This document shows positions 8,704 to 17,731 of a stretch of DNA of 64,000 bases, in pieces. The stretch's first letter is position 1; every line of letters starts with the position of its first letter. A program made the position numbers and the translations under genes. Source of the DNA: Streptomyces noursei (GTDB lineage Bacteria; Actinomycetota; Actinomycetes; Streptomycetales; Streptomycetaceae). The stretch is from positions 3,038,001-3,102,000 of the forward strand of contig NZ_CP070326.1 in assembly GCF_016917755.1 (NCBI RefSeq), given 5' to 3'. The notes below the pieces were generated by a model, which did no database searches, was not told the DNA's origin, and saw only the letters and a program-made list of their open reading frames with translations.

Positions 8704-8718
8704 TGTCCCGGTACGGCG

Positions 8719-8750
8719 GGTATCCACCCGTTGCGCCGGTATCACCCGTT
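8719..8750. repeat. Direct repeat upstream of the iron box
   Basis: GGTATCCACCCGTT (8719-8732) is followed by GGTATCACCCGTT (8738-8750), differing by one base deletion, with a repeat period of about 19 bp. It lies just upstream of the iron box and may be a second regulator site or an upstream promoter element. No known motif recognised. Confidence 0.45.
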
Positions 8751-8837
8751 CGTGGGATGGCTGTCCCGCAGGTGTTCGGTTGCCTGCGGTCTTGCGCACC
8801 GTCGAGGAACGGGTGCCGGGCAGGTGCCGCGGAGGTG

Positions 8838-8882
8838 GCGCGGGTGCCGTCGGCGGCCCCTGTGGGCCGACGGCACCCGCGC
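8838..8882 (-). terminator. Strong terminator after aminopeptidase N gene
   Basis: Perfect 17-bp inverted repeat GCGCGGGTGCCGTCGGC (8838-8854) with its complement at 8866-8882 and an 11-nt loop. It starts 15 bp after the pepN stop and separates that gene from the desA promoter region. Confidence 0.85.
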
Positions 8883-8896
8883 TCCGCGCGCCCGGG

Positions 8897-11464
8897 CTAG
8901 CTCGCGTTGGCCGCCAGCACCTTCAACGCCCTTCGCAGGTCGTCCAGTTGGTCGTCGAGGGTGCGTCGCAGGGCCGGTGTCGGGTCGCCCTCGGCCAGGC
9001 AGCGCTCGCCGTGGCGGAGGGTGGCGTCCTCGACGAGGACGGCGGGGAAGGCGTACCGTCCGGCGGCCTTGGCGAGGGCGGGTCCGCGGCGGGCGGCGAG
9101 GGCGGGGACCTCGGCGAAGTAGCGGGCGACGTAGGGGCGGAGCAGGTCCTGCTGCTCGGGGGCCCAGAAGCCGGTGGCGGTGGCGGTGAAGAGGTAGTTG
9201 GAGAGTGCGGACTCCTCGTCGGTGGTGAACAGGGCGTCCCAGGCGGCCTGTTTGGCGGCCGGGTCGGGGAGTGCGGCGCGGCAGCGGGCGGCGCCCTCCT
9301 GGCCGGTGGCGCTCTGGTCGCGGGCGAGTTCGGCGGCGATGGCGGCGTCGAGTTCGTCGATGGGTGCGGCGCCGAGGGTGGCGAGCCGGCCGAGGATGCG
9401 CCAGCGCAGTTCATGGTCGAGGTCGGGGCCGCCGGGGACGCTGCCGTCGTGGAGCCATTCCTGGATGCTCTCGGGGCCGGTGGCGCTGTCGATGAAGGCG
9501 CGGACGGCGGTCAGTCGCAGTCCGGCTTCGGGACCGTGGCCGGGGCCTTCGGTGCGGCGCAGGAGGTCGCGGCTGAGGGCGGTGAGGGTGGTCAGGGCGG
9601 TGTGTCGGGCGGTGCGGGGGCCGCCTTGTGCGTGCGGGGGCGGGGAGGGGAGGTAGCGGTCGGCGATCTGGGTGCGGGCGAAGGCGAGGACGCCCTGGAC
9701 GATGGCGAGGTCGGTCTCGTGCGGGAGGTGGGTGCGGGCGGCGTCCAGGTAGGCGGTGGGCGGCAGTTCGCCGTCGCGGACCAGGTCGCGGGCGGCGTTC
9801 CAGACGACGGCGCGGGTCAGCGGGTCGGGCAGTCCGGACAGGGCGCGGGCGGCGGTTTCCCAGGAGGCGGCGTCGAAGCGGACCTTGGCGTAGGTGACGT
9901 CGCCGTCGTTGAGGACGACGAGGGCGGGGGCGGCCTTGGGGAAGGTGTGGCGGGTGGGGTGGCCGTCGGCCGGGATGTCCACGTCGAAGCGGTCGCGCAG
10001 GGCCAGCCGGTCGGGGTGGCCGGGGTCCGGGTCGTAGGCGCCGACGGCGATGCGGTGCGGGCGGTCGCCGGTGTGCGCGATGTCCAGGTGCCAGGTGCCG
10101 GGTTCCTCGGCGACGGCCGGGGTGAGGGTGTCGACGCCGGTGGTGCGCAGCCAGCGCTCGGCCCAGGCGTGGACGTCGCGGTCGGTGGAGCGGGCCAGGG
10201 AGTCGATGAAGTCGGCGAGGGTGGCGTTGCCGAAGCGGTGTCGGGCGAAGTGGTCGTTGATGCCGGCGAGGAAGTCCTTCTCCCCCATCCAGGCGACGAG
10301 TTGGCGCAGTGCGGAGGCGCCCTTGGCGTAGGAGATGCCGTCGAAGTTGAGGAGGGCGGAGGCGGTGTCGGGGACGTCCTGGGGGGCCGGGGCGACGGGG
10401 TGGGTGGAGGGGCGCTGGTCGGCGTCGTAGCCCCAGCCCTTGCGGGCGATGGCGAAGTCGGTCCAGGTGTCGGTGAAGCGGGTGGCTTCGGAGAGCACCT
10501 GGTAGCCCATGTACTCGGCGAAGGACTCGTTCAGCCAGATGTCGTCCCACCACTGGAGGGTGACGAGGTCGCCGAACCACATGTGCGCCATCTCGTGGGC
10601 GATGACCATGCCGCGGGTCTGGCGCTCGGTGTCGGTGACGGCGGAGCGGAAGACGAATTCGTCGCGGAAGGTGACCAGGCCGGGGTTCTCCATGGCACCG
10701 GCGTTGAACTCGGGGACGAACGCCTGGTCGTAGGAGTCGAAGGGGTAGGGCTCCTGGAAGATCTGGTGGTAGCGGTCGTAGCAGCGGCGGGTGAGGTCGA
10801 GGATCTCCTCGGCGTCGGCGTCGAGGTGGGGGGCGAGGCTGGCCCGGCAGTGGATGCCGAAGGGGAGGCCGGCGTGTTCGGTGCGGACGGAGTGCCAGGG
10901 GCCGCCGGCGACGGCGACGAGGTAGGTGCTGATGCGCGGGGTGGTGGCGGTCCGCCAGGTGCCGTCGGGGAGTTGTTCGGTGCGGCCGTTGGCGAGCACG
11001 GTCCAGGTGGGCGGGGCGGTGACGGTCAGCGCGAAGGTGGCTTTGAGGTCGGGCTGGTCGAAGGCGCCGAAGACGCGTTGGACGTCGTCCATGAAGAGCT
11101 GGGTGTAGACGTAGCTCTCGCCGTCGGCGGGGTCGGTGAAGCGGTGCATGCCCTCGCCGGTGCGGGAGTAGCGCATGGTGGCGTCGAGGCGCAGTTCGTG
11201 GGGGCCGGGGGTCAGGCCGGTCAGCGGCAGGCGGTTGTCGTCGAGGGCGGCGGGGTCCAGGGGGTGGCCGTCGAGGGTGGCGGTGTGGAGTGCGGCGGGT
11301 CTGATCTCGACGAAGGTGTCGCCGGCCGTGCGGGCGGTGAAGCGGACGGTGGTGCGGGAGGCGAACTCCTCGTCGCCGTGGGTGAGATCGAGGGCGATCT
11401 CGTAGTGGTCGACGTGGAGGAGTTGGGCGCGGGCTTCGGCTTCGGGACGCTGGAGTACGGGCAT
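8897..11464 (-). CDS. pepN: Aminopeptidase N (M1 family)
   Basis: 855 residues, the usual length for actinobacterial PepN. It is a cytoplasmic zinc aminopeptidase that removes N-terminal residues from peptides. The exopeptidase motif GAMENPG is near residues 255-261. The zinc site HEMAH is near 289-293, with the third ligand in NESFAEYMG 18 residues on. The C-terminal ERAP1-like helical domain fills the rest. The ATG start is at the first residues of the domain, with no signal peptide. The AraC regulator gene ends 112 bp upstream on the same strand. Confidence 0.96.
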   Translation of the reverse strand: MPVLQRPEAEARAQLLHVDHYEIALDLTHGDEEFASRTTVRFTARTAGDTFVEIRPAALHTATLDGHPLDPAALDDNRLPLTGLTPGPHELRLDATMRYSRTGEGMHRFTDPADGESYVYTQLFMDDVQRVFGAFDQPDLKATFALTVTAPPTWTVLANGRTEQLPDGTWRTATTPRISTYLVAVAGGPWHSVRTEHAGLPFGIHCRASLAPHLDADAEEILDLTRRCYDRYHQIFQEPYPFDSYDQAFVPEFNAGAMENPGLVTFRDEFVFRSAVTDTERQTRGMVIAHEMAHMWFGDLVTLQWWDDIWLNESFAEYMGYQVLSEATRFTDTWTDFAIARKGWGYDADQRPSTHPVAPAPQDVPDTASALLNFDGISYAKGASALRQLVAWMGEKDFLAGINDHFARHRFGNATLADFIDSLARSTDRDVHAWAERWLRTTGVDTLTPAVAEEPGTWHLDIAHTGDRPHRIAVGAYDPDPGHPDRLALRDRFDVDIPADGHPTRHTFPKAAPALVVLNDGDVTYAKVRFDAASWETAARALSGLPDPLTRAVVWNAARDLVRDGELPPTAYLDAARTHLPHETDLAIVQGVLAFARTQIADRYLPSPPPHAQGGPRTARHTALTTLTALSRDLLRRTEGPGHGPEAGLRLTAVRAFIDSATGPESIQEWLHDGSVPGGPDLDHELRWRILGRLATLGAAPIDELDAAIAAELARDQSATGQEGAARCRAALPDPAAKQAAWDALFTTDEESALSNYLFTATATGFWAPEQQDLLRPYVARYFAEVPALAARRGPALAKAAGRYAFPAVLVEDATLRHGERCLAEGDPTPALRRTLDDQLDDLRRALKVLAANAS

Positions 11465-11576
11465 GCCGTGCAGCTTCCCACGTCGGGGTTGGGGTGGTGC
11501 GGGGTATTTCGGCGGGCGGGGTCGGGTGCGCTCGGCGACGCCGGGCGGGGTGTGCCGGGGGTGGTGGGCGGCGGCG

Positions 11577-12452
11577 TCATTCCACCCTCGGGGGGTGGGC
11601 GGGGTCGGGTATCTGGGTCGACCAGCCGCCGGGGACGCGGCGGTTCTGGCGGTCGCGGAAGCGGGCCGGGGCGAGGCCGACGCGGCGGGTGAACAGGCGG
11701 CTGAAGTAGGCGGGGTCGTCGTAGCCGACGCGGCGGGCGACGGCGGCGACGGGGAGTTCGGTGGCGACGAGGAGTTCCTTGGCGCGGCCCAGGCGGATGC
11801 CGAGGAGGTAGTCCTTGGGGCTGCAGCCGGCTCCGCGGCGCACCGCGGTGCGCAGTTCGGCGGGGGTCATGCCGTGGCGGGCGGCGTGTTCGGCGACCGA
11901 GAGCGGGAGGAAGGCGTCGCGGGCGAGGGCGGCCAGGACGGGTTCGCCGTCGGCGTCGGTGTCGGCGCGGGCGCGGCGCAGGGCGACGAGGAGTTCGTGG
12001 ACGGCGGCGGCGGTCTCGACGTCCAGGAGGGGGTTGCCGCGGCGGGCGGCTCGGGCGATGCGGCCGATCGCGGTGCGGGCGGGGCCGGTGTCGGCGAGCG
12101 GGACGAGGGGGTGGTGCGGGTCGATGTAGCCGAGTTCGGTGTAGGTGGCGGCGGCGGGGCCGGTGAAGTCGACGAAGCTTTCGTCCCAGCCGGTGTCGGG
12201 GTCGGCGCCGTAGTGGTGGGGGACGTCGGGGAGGAGCCAGAGGAGGGCGGGGGCGGTGACGGTGTGGCGGTGGCCGTCGGGGGTGGTGAGCCAGCCGCGG
12301 CCGGCGCTGATGACGACGGCGACGTGGTGGTCGAGGGTGCGGGGTCCGACGGGGGGCAGGGTGCCGTGTTGCAGGCCGACGCCCAGGCAGACCAGGCCGA
12401 GCCGGTGGTGGAGCGGGCTGGGGGTGAAGTAGCGCATCCAGGTGTGGTACAT
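11577..12452 (-). CDS. AraC-family transcriptional regulator
   Basis: 291 residues. The N-terminal half is a cupin-type sensing domain (WLTTPDGHRHTVTAPALLWLLPDVPHHYG), as in AraC proteins that bind sugars. The C-terminal ~100 residues hold the two helix-turn-helix motifs, including AVARRVGYDDPAYFSRLFTRRVG, followed by P-A-RFRD. I took the ATG opening with YHTWMRYF. It is divergent from the GH35 beta-galactosidase gene with a 203-bp shared regulatory gap, so its likely target is that glycosidase and perhaps the GH101 gene. The ligand is unknown. Confidence 0.88.
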   Translation of the reverse strand: MYHTWMRYFTPSPLHHRLGLVCLGVGLQHGTLPPVGPRTLDHHVAVVISAGRGWLTTPDGHRHTVTAPALLWLLPDVPHHYGADPDTGWDESFVDFTGPAAATYTELGYIDPHHPLVPLADTGPARTAIGRIARAARRGNPLLDVETAAAVHELLVALRRARADTDADGEPVLAALARDAFLPLSVAEHAARHGMTPAELRTAVRRGAGCSPKDYLLGIRLGRAKELLVATELPVAAVARRVGYDDPAYFSRLFTRRVGLAPARFRDRQNRRVPGGWSTQIPDPAHPPRVE

Positions 12453-12655
12453 GCCGGCGGGCCTCCCGTCGCCGTGCGCCGCCGCACCGTCCGTACGGCG
12501 GCGGTCCGCCACTGTGTCCGGACGGCCGACCGGCCTGCCGCGGTGTCGATCCGTCCAACGGGCATCGATCTTTGTCCATAGACCGGCGGGCCGCCAGGGG
12601 GCGAGGGTGTGGGCGATCGGGGGCGGGCGGGGCGTGACGATCCGGGAGGCGTGCG

Positions 12656-14455
12656 GTGCGGTTTGCCGTTGGGGAGCGGGACTTCGAGGTGGACGGGCGG
12701 CCGGTGCGGCTGCTGTCCGGGGCGTTGCACTACTTCCGGGTGCACGAGGCGCAGTGGGGGCATCGGCTGGCGATGTTGCGGGCGATGGGGCTGAACTGTG
12801 TGGAGACGTACGTGCCGTGGAACTGGCACGAGTCGCGGCCGGGCGAGATGCGGGACGTCGGGGCGCTGGGGCGGTTCCTGGACGCGGCGGGAGCGGCGGG
12901 GTTGTGGGCGATCGTGCGGCCGGGTCCGTACATCTGCGCGGAGTGGGAGAACGGGGGGTTGCCGGCGTGGTTGACGGGGGCGTTGGGGCGGCGGGTGCGG
13001 ACCCGGGACGCGGCGTTCCTGCGGGCGGTGGACGGCTGGTGGGAGGTGCTGTTGCCGCAGGTGGTGGCGCGGCAGTGCGACCGGGGTGGGCCGGTGGTGC
13101 TGGTCCAGGTGGAGAACGAGTACGGGTCGTACGGGTCGGATGCCGCGTATCTGGCGCATCTGGCAGGGCGGTTGCGCGAGTTGGGGGTGACGGTGCCGCT
13201 GTGTACGTCGGACGGGGCGGAGGACCACATGCTGACCGGCGGGAGCGTGCCGGGGGTGTTGGCGACGGTCAATTTCGGGTCGGGGGCGCGGGCGGCGTTC
13301 GCGGCGTTGCGCCGGCATCGGGCGCGGGGGCCGTTGATGTGCATGGAGTTCTGGTGCGGGTGGTTCGCGCACTGGGGGCGGGCGGGGGTGCCGCGGGCGG
13401 CGCGGGACGCGGCGGCGGCGCTGCGGGAGGTGTTGGAGTGCGGGGCGTCGGTGAATGTGTACATGGCACACGGCGGGACGAGCTTCGGTGGTTGGGCGGG
13501 GGCGAACCGGGCGGGTGAGCTGCAGGACGGGGCGTTGTTGCCGACGGTGACGTCGTACGACTACGGGGCGCCGGTGGACGAGCGGGGGCGTCCGACGGAG
13601 AAGTTCTGGCGGATGCGGGAGGTGCTGGCCCCGTTCGCGGAGGGGCCGCTGCCGGCGGTGCCGGAGCCTGAGCCGGTGGTGGCGGGGCCGCTGGAGGTGG
13701 CGCTGTCGGGGTGGCTGTCGGTGGATGCGCTGGTGGCGGCGTTGGGGGATCCGGAGGTGTGCGCGGGGGTGCCGCCGACGTTCGAGGAGTTGGGGGTGGA
13801 TCGGGGGGTGGTGCGGTATCGGGTGGCGGTGCCGGGGCCGCGGCGGCCGTATCCACTGCGGGTGGTGGGGTTGCGGGACCGGGCCGTGACGGTGGTGGAC
13901 GGGGTGCGGGGGCCGGTGCTGGTGGAGGACGGCTCGCCCGAGGGCGCCGACGGCGGCGGCACGGTGCTGGGGCCGGTGCCGGGCCCGGCGGAGGTGGAGC
14001 TGTGGGTGGAGTCGCTGGGGCGGGTCAATTACGGGCCGCGGCTGGGTGAGGCGAAGGGCATCACGGGCGGGGTGCTGCACGAGCGGCAGTATCTGCACGG
14101 GGTGCGGGCGCAGGGGTTGCGGCTGGCGGTGCTGGAGGGGGCGGCGGGGGCCGTGGCGGTGGCCGGCCTGGGGTTCGGTGCGCCGGCGGCGGGGGCGCGG
14201 GGGTTGCACCGGGGCACGGTGACGGTGCCGGCGGGCGGGGTGGGGGATGCGGTGCTGGAGTTGGAGGGGTGGACGCGGGGGTTCGTGTGGGTGGGGGGCT
14301 TTCCGGTGGGGCGGTACTGGTCGGTGGGGCCGCAGCGGGGGTTGTTCGTGCCGGGCCCGGTGTTGCGGGAGGGGGCGAACGAGGTGTTGGTGCTGGAGTT
14401 GGAGGGGCCGGAGGGCGCCGACGGGGCCGCGGGGGCGCCGCGGCTGGTGCCGTGA
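12656..14455 (+). CDS. Glycoside hydrolase family 35 beta-galactosidase
   Basis: 599 residues. The GTG start has GGGAGG 7 nt upstream. GH35 retaining beta-galactosidase: acid/base Glu in QVENEYGSYG (about residue 153) and nucleophile Glu in MCMEFWCGWF (about residue 229), with LLSGALHYFRVH at the N terminus of the TIM barrel and C-terminal jelly-roll domains. There is no signal peptide, so it probably acts inside the cell on imported galactosides, for example Gal-beta-1,3-GalNAc or Gal-beta-1,3-GlcNAc. It is flanked by the divergent AraC regulator and a convergent secreted GH101 enzyme, suggesting a joint role on host-type or fungal O-glycans. Confidence 0.93.
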   Translation: MRFAVGERDFEVDGRPVRLLSGALHYFRVHEAQWGHRLAMLRAMGLNCVETYVPWNWHESRPGEMRDVGALGRFLDAAGAAGLWAIVRPGPYICAEWENGGLPAWLTGALGRRVRTRDAAFLRAVDGWWEVLLPQVVARQCDRGGPVVLVQVENEYGSYGSDAAYLAHLAGRLRELGVTVPLCTSDGAEDHMLTGGSVPGVLATVNFGSGARAAFAALRRHRARGPLMCMEFWCGWFAHWGRAGVPRAARDAAAALREVLECGASVNVYMAHGGTSFGGWAGANRAGELQDGALLPTVTSYDYGAPVDERGRPTEKFWRMREVLAPFAEGPLPAVPEPEPVVAGPLEVALSGWLSVDALVAALGDPEVCAGVPPTFEELGVDRGVVRYRVAVPGPRRPYPLRVVGLRDRAVTVVDGVRGPVLVEDGSPEGADGGGTVLGPVPGPAEVELWVESLGRVNYGPRLGEAKGITGGVLHERQYLHGVRAQGLRLAVLEGAAGAVAVAGLGFGAPAAGARGLHRGTVTVPAGGVGDAVLELEGWTRGFVWVGGFPVGRYWSVGPQRGLFVPGPVLREGANEVLVLELEGPEGADGAAGAPRLVP

Positions 14456-14458
14456 GGC

Positions 14459-14501
14459 GGGCCGGGTGCCGGGGGCGCGTGCGGCTCCCGGTGCCCGGCC
14501 C
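14459..14501. terminator. Bidirectional terminator between GH35 and GH101 genes
   Basis: Inverted repeat with arms GGGCCGGGTGCCGGG (14459-14473) and CCCGGTGCCCGGCCC (14487-14501): 13 Watson-Crick pairs plus two G-U wobbles in RNA. It lies between two convergent stop codons. Confidence 0.8.
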
Positions 14502-14521
14502 ACCTCGGTTCACGCCTGGGT

Positions 14522-17500
14522 TCACGCCTCGGTGACGTGGAAGGCGTCGAGGACGAACTCGACGGTGCCGTCGCTGCCGGTCTTGCGCAGGCCGACCCAG
14601 GCGTCGCCGCTCTCGGGCGCGGTGAACTCGTAGTCGAGGGTGGTGGGTCGGGTGGCGACGGGCAGGGGCTGCCGGCGCAGTTCGCGGGCGGTGGGCTCGT
14701 CGACGGCGGTGATCCAGGCGTACTGGCCGGCCTTCTCGTTCTCGTAGCGGAAGGTGACGCGGTAGCGGCGGCCGGGGGTGAAGCGGACGGTGTGCGGGAC
14801 GGTGCGGTAGACCAGGCCGGTGTTCTCGCCGCGGGACTTCAGGGACTGGCCGCCGTCGATGACGTCGTCGATCGCCTTCCCGTTCCAGCCGCGCTGGGTG
14901 TAGGGGGCGTGGCGCTGGGCGAGGTGGGTGCGGGGGTCGGTGGAGCCGCCGGCGTCGCCCTTGACGAAGGGGCCCCAGCCCTGGGGGACGTGTGCGAAGT
15001 CTTCGTAGACGAGGGTGGCGGGGGTGGTGGGGGTGGCGGGCGGGGTGGTGGGGCGGGGTGCGGCGACGACGCGGACGTTGTCGAAGCGGATCCGGGCCCG
15101 GCCGGGGGCGGCGGTGAGGCCGAGGGTGGCGGGGCCGCCGCCGTCGGGCACGGTGAAGCGGGTGGTCATGCGCTGGAAGCGGGTGCCGGTCTTGCGGTCG
15201 GCGGCGACGTGGTTGGTGGCGGTGGAGGTGTCGGTCCAGTTGGTGGCGGTGACGCCGTCGGCGGTGCGGACCGTCAGGCCGGCGCGCCGCCGCTCCCCCG
15301 CTGTGGCGCCGACCTCGACCTGGACGGACGCGGCGTAGTCGCCGGGGGCGAGGCGGGCCAGGCGTTGGGCGACGGTGGCGGCGGCGCCGGGGCCGATGAC
15401 GAGTTCGTAGTCGCCGCGGTCGTTGATCTCGACGGTGGCGGGGCCGGTGGTCTGCCAGGCGGCGAGGTCGCCGGCGTGGAAGCCGGGGTCGATCAGGGGG
15501 GTGCCCTCGCCCCAGTGGGGGTCGGGTGGGGTGGGGGCCTCGGTGCGGTAGACGACGTAGGCGGTGCCGGGGCGGGCGGTGAGGGTGATCTGCCCGTCGG
15601 TGACGGGGATCCGGGTCCGGTCGGTGCGGCCCTGGTCGGTGAGCCGGTAGGCGTGGACCGCGGGGGTGTCCGACCAGCCGCGGGGGAGCCGCCAACTGCT
15701 CCGTCCGCCGCGGGGGTTGTAGTGGTAGAGCTTGGTGGGGTCGGTGGCGCGGCGGGGTTCCCAGGGCAGCAGGTAGCTGCCGCCGTCGTAGACGAGGCGG
15801 CCGTCGGTGGTGATGCGGCGGGTGCCGTCGGTGTCGGTGACGGCGGTGCGGGTGGGGCCTTCGAAGGTGATCTCGTGGTCGGTCCAGGTGCGGATGGGGT
15901 ACGCCTGGAGGTATTTGGCGGGCAGGGCGTCGTTCCAGACGATGGTGTGGAAGGCGTGCCAGTCGTTCTTGCCGGTCCAGCCCTCGAAGTTGCCCATGCG
16001 GGGGGCGCCGAGGAGGGTGGGCCACTTGTCGGCGAAGACGTCCTTGTGGTGGTTGCGGAGGAAGCGGATGAGGCGGGAGTTGATGCCGCGGGAGGTGTCG
16101 GGGCCGTAGTCGGTCTCGTTGGCCCAGTGCGACCACAGGGCGGAGCGTTCCAGGCCGTGGCCCCATTCGGTGGCGATCTGCCAGCCCTGGTCGCGCAGGT
16201 GGCGTTGGAGGCGGTCGGAGTTCCAGCCGGATTCGCGGAAGACGTCGAGGTAGACGGTGTTCAGGGCGGGGTCGGTCTCCTTGCGGAGCTGGGCGAAGCG
16301 GGCGGCGACGGTGCCTGCGGTCAGGTCGTGGCGGGCGTTGATCCGGTAGGACTGGTCGAGCCAGTCCCACTGCTTGTCGTTCTTGTCGACGAGCGTCTCG
16401 GAGAAGGCGTGCGCGACGGGGTAGGACTCGGTGGCGTTGACGTGGACGGCGAAGTCGCTGTGCCACTTCTTCCCGGCGCGGAGCAGGGTGTTGAGGTCGG
16501 CCAGGCCGCCGGCGCGCGCGTTGTAGTTGCCGCCGTAGTCGGGGTGGGCGGAGTCGTGGCCTTCGGACTGGTAGCCCTTGAGGAGGGTGAACTGGCGCAG
16601 GCCGTCGGTGGCCAGGGCGATCCGTTTGACGTTGTCGAGGGTGGCGAGGAACGGGTTGGTGGCCTGGCTGGCGAAGTTGAAGGGGATGTGCGGGACGACC
16701 CGCAGGTGCTGGGTGTCGGCGCCGAGCGGGACGACCATGATGTCGCGCAGGGCGATCGCGGCGTCCTGCCAGTCGGTGCGGCCGTCGCCGTTGCGGTCGC
16801 GGGTGAGGACGACGGTGGCGTACGGGAGGGGTTCGGTGGCGTCGGTGGGTTGGCCGGCGGCGCGGTGGGTCCATTGGCCGGGGGCGAGTTGGGCCTTGAG
16901 GTAGCCGTCGCCGCGCAGGGTCTGCCGCCAGAGTCGGCCGTTTTCCCAACTCGTGGCGGCGGTGGGGGTGTCGTAGACGGTGTTGGTCTCGATGCCGGCA
17001 GCGAGCTGGTCGGTGGCGACGACGGCATAGGCGCAGCCGGTGGGGGCGGGCTCGGCGGGGGTGTCGGGGGTGACGCGGACGAGGGTGTCGCCGCTGGTGG
17101 CCTTGTCGAGTTGGAGGCGGGCGGCGAGGAGGTGGGCGCCGGGCTGGTCGCTGCGGACGCTGAGCAGGGCGAGGCCGGGTATCTGGAGGGTGCCGACGCG
17201 CAGCGCGGGGGTGTCGTCGATGGCGGTCAGGCGCCAGGTGACCTGCCAGCCGTCGACGGTGATCTCGGCGGTGAGGGTGGTGCCGCCGTCGAGGGCGAGG
17301 GTGTAGGTGGCGCGGTCGGCGCGGGCCCGGTGGGTGACGCGGGGGGTGTGCGCGGTGCCGTCGATGAGGATCTGGGTGACGGGGGTCTCCTGGCCGTGCA
17401 GGACGGCGCCGGTGGCGCGGTCGGTGTAGGAGACGATGCGGGGGAAGGCGGGGTCGACGCGGACGTCCAGCGCGGCGGAGTGCAGGACCGTCTCGCCGGT

Positions 17501-17611
17501 GCGCGGGGCGGCGGGCGCGGTGCGGCTGCCGAGGGGGAGGGTGGTGGCGACGCCGGCGAGTGCGGTGGCGGCGACGAGTTGTCTGCGGCTGGGCCCTGGC
17601 TGTGCGGTCAC
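14522..17611 (-). CDS. Secreted GH101 endo-alpha-N-acetylgalactosaminidase
   Basis: 1029 residues from GTG. An N-terminal export signal with SRRQLVAATALAGVA (Tat-like RRQL) precedes the mature protein. The central GH101 catalytic barrel contains the nucleophile Asp in NTVYLDVFRESGW (about residue 453) and the acid Glu in ATEWGHGLE (about 480). The C-terminal ~350 residues are beta-rich carbohydrate-binding-type modules. GH101 enzymes release Gal-beta-1,3-GalNAc from Ser/Thr O-glycans of mucin-type glycoproteins. The adjacent GH35 beta-galactosidase could split the released disaccharide. The catalytic assignments are by motif similarity to characterised family members. Confidence 0.88.
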   Translation of the reverse strand: MTAQPGPSRRQLVAATALAGVATTLPLGSRTAPAAPRTGETVLHSAALDVRVDPAFPRIVSYTDRATGAVLHGQETPVTQILIDGTAHTPRVTHRARADRATYTLALDGGTTLTAEITVDGWQVTWRLTAIDDTPALRVGTLQIPGLALLSVRSDQPGAHLLAARLQLDKATSGDTLVRVTPDTPAEPAPTGCAYAVVATDQLAAGIETNTVYDTPTAATSWENGRLWRQTLRGDGYLKAQLAPGQWTHRAAGQPTDATEPLPYATVVLTRDRNGDGRTDWQDAAIALRDIMVVPLGADTQHLRVVPHIPFNFASQATNPFLATLDNVKRIALATDGLRQFTLLKGYQSEGHDSAHPDYGGNYNARAGGLADLNTLLRAGKKWHSDFAVHVNATESYPVAHAFSETLVDKNDKQWDWLDQSYRINARHDLTAGTVAARFAQLRKETDPALNTVYLDVFRESGWNSDRLQRHLRDQGWQIATEWGHGLERSALWSHWANETDYGPDTSRGINSRLIRFLRNHHKDVFADKWPTLLGAPRMGNFEGWTGKNDWHAFHTIVWNDALPAKYLQAYPIRTWTDHEITFEGPTRTAVTDTDGTRRITTDGRLVYDGGSYLLPWEPRRATDPTKLYHYNPRGGRSSWRLPRGWSDTPAVHAYRLTDQGRTDRTRIPVTDGQITLTARPGTAYVVYRTEAPTPPDPHWGEGTPLIDPGFHAGDLAAWQTTGPATVEINDRGDYELVIGPGAAATVAQRLARLAPGDYAASVQVEVGATAGERRRAGLTVRTADGVTATNWTDTSTATNHVAADRKTGTRFQRMTTRFTVPDGGGPATLGLTAAPGRARIRFDNVRVVAAPRPTTPPATPTTPATLVYEDFAHVPQGWGPFVKGDAGGSTDPRTHLAQRHAPYTQRGWNGKAIDDVIDGGQSLKSRGENTGLVYRTVPHTVRFTPGRRYRVTFRYENEKAGQYAWITAVDEPTARELRRQPLPVATRPTTLDYEFTAPESGDAWVGLRKTGSDGTVEFVLDAFHVTEA

Positions 17612-17731
17612 GCGCGTCCTCCTCGGTGGCGGTGCGGCCTGTCGGCGGACAGCGTGCGGGGCGGGCGGGGCGCAGGCCCATGGACTAAGGCGCGGGAGGT
17701 GTTGGACAGATGTGCGGCGGCGGTTGCGCGG

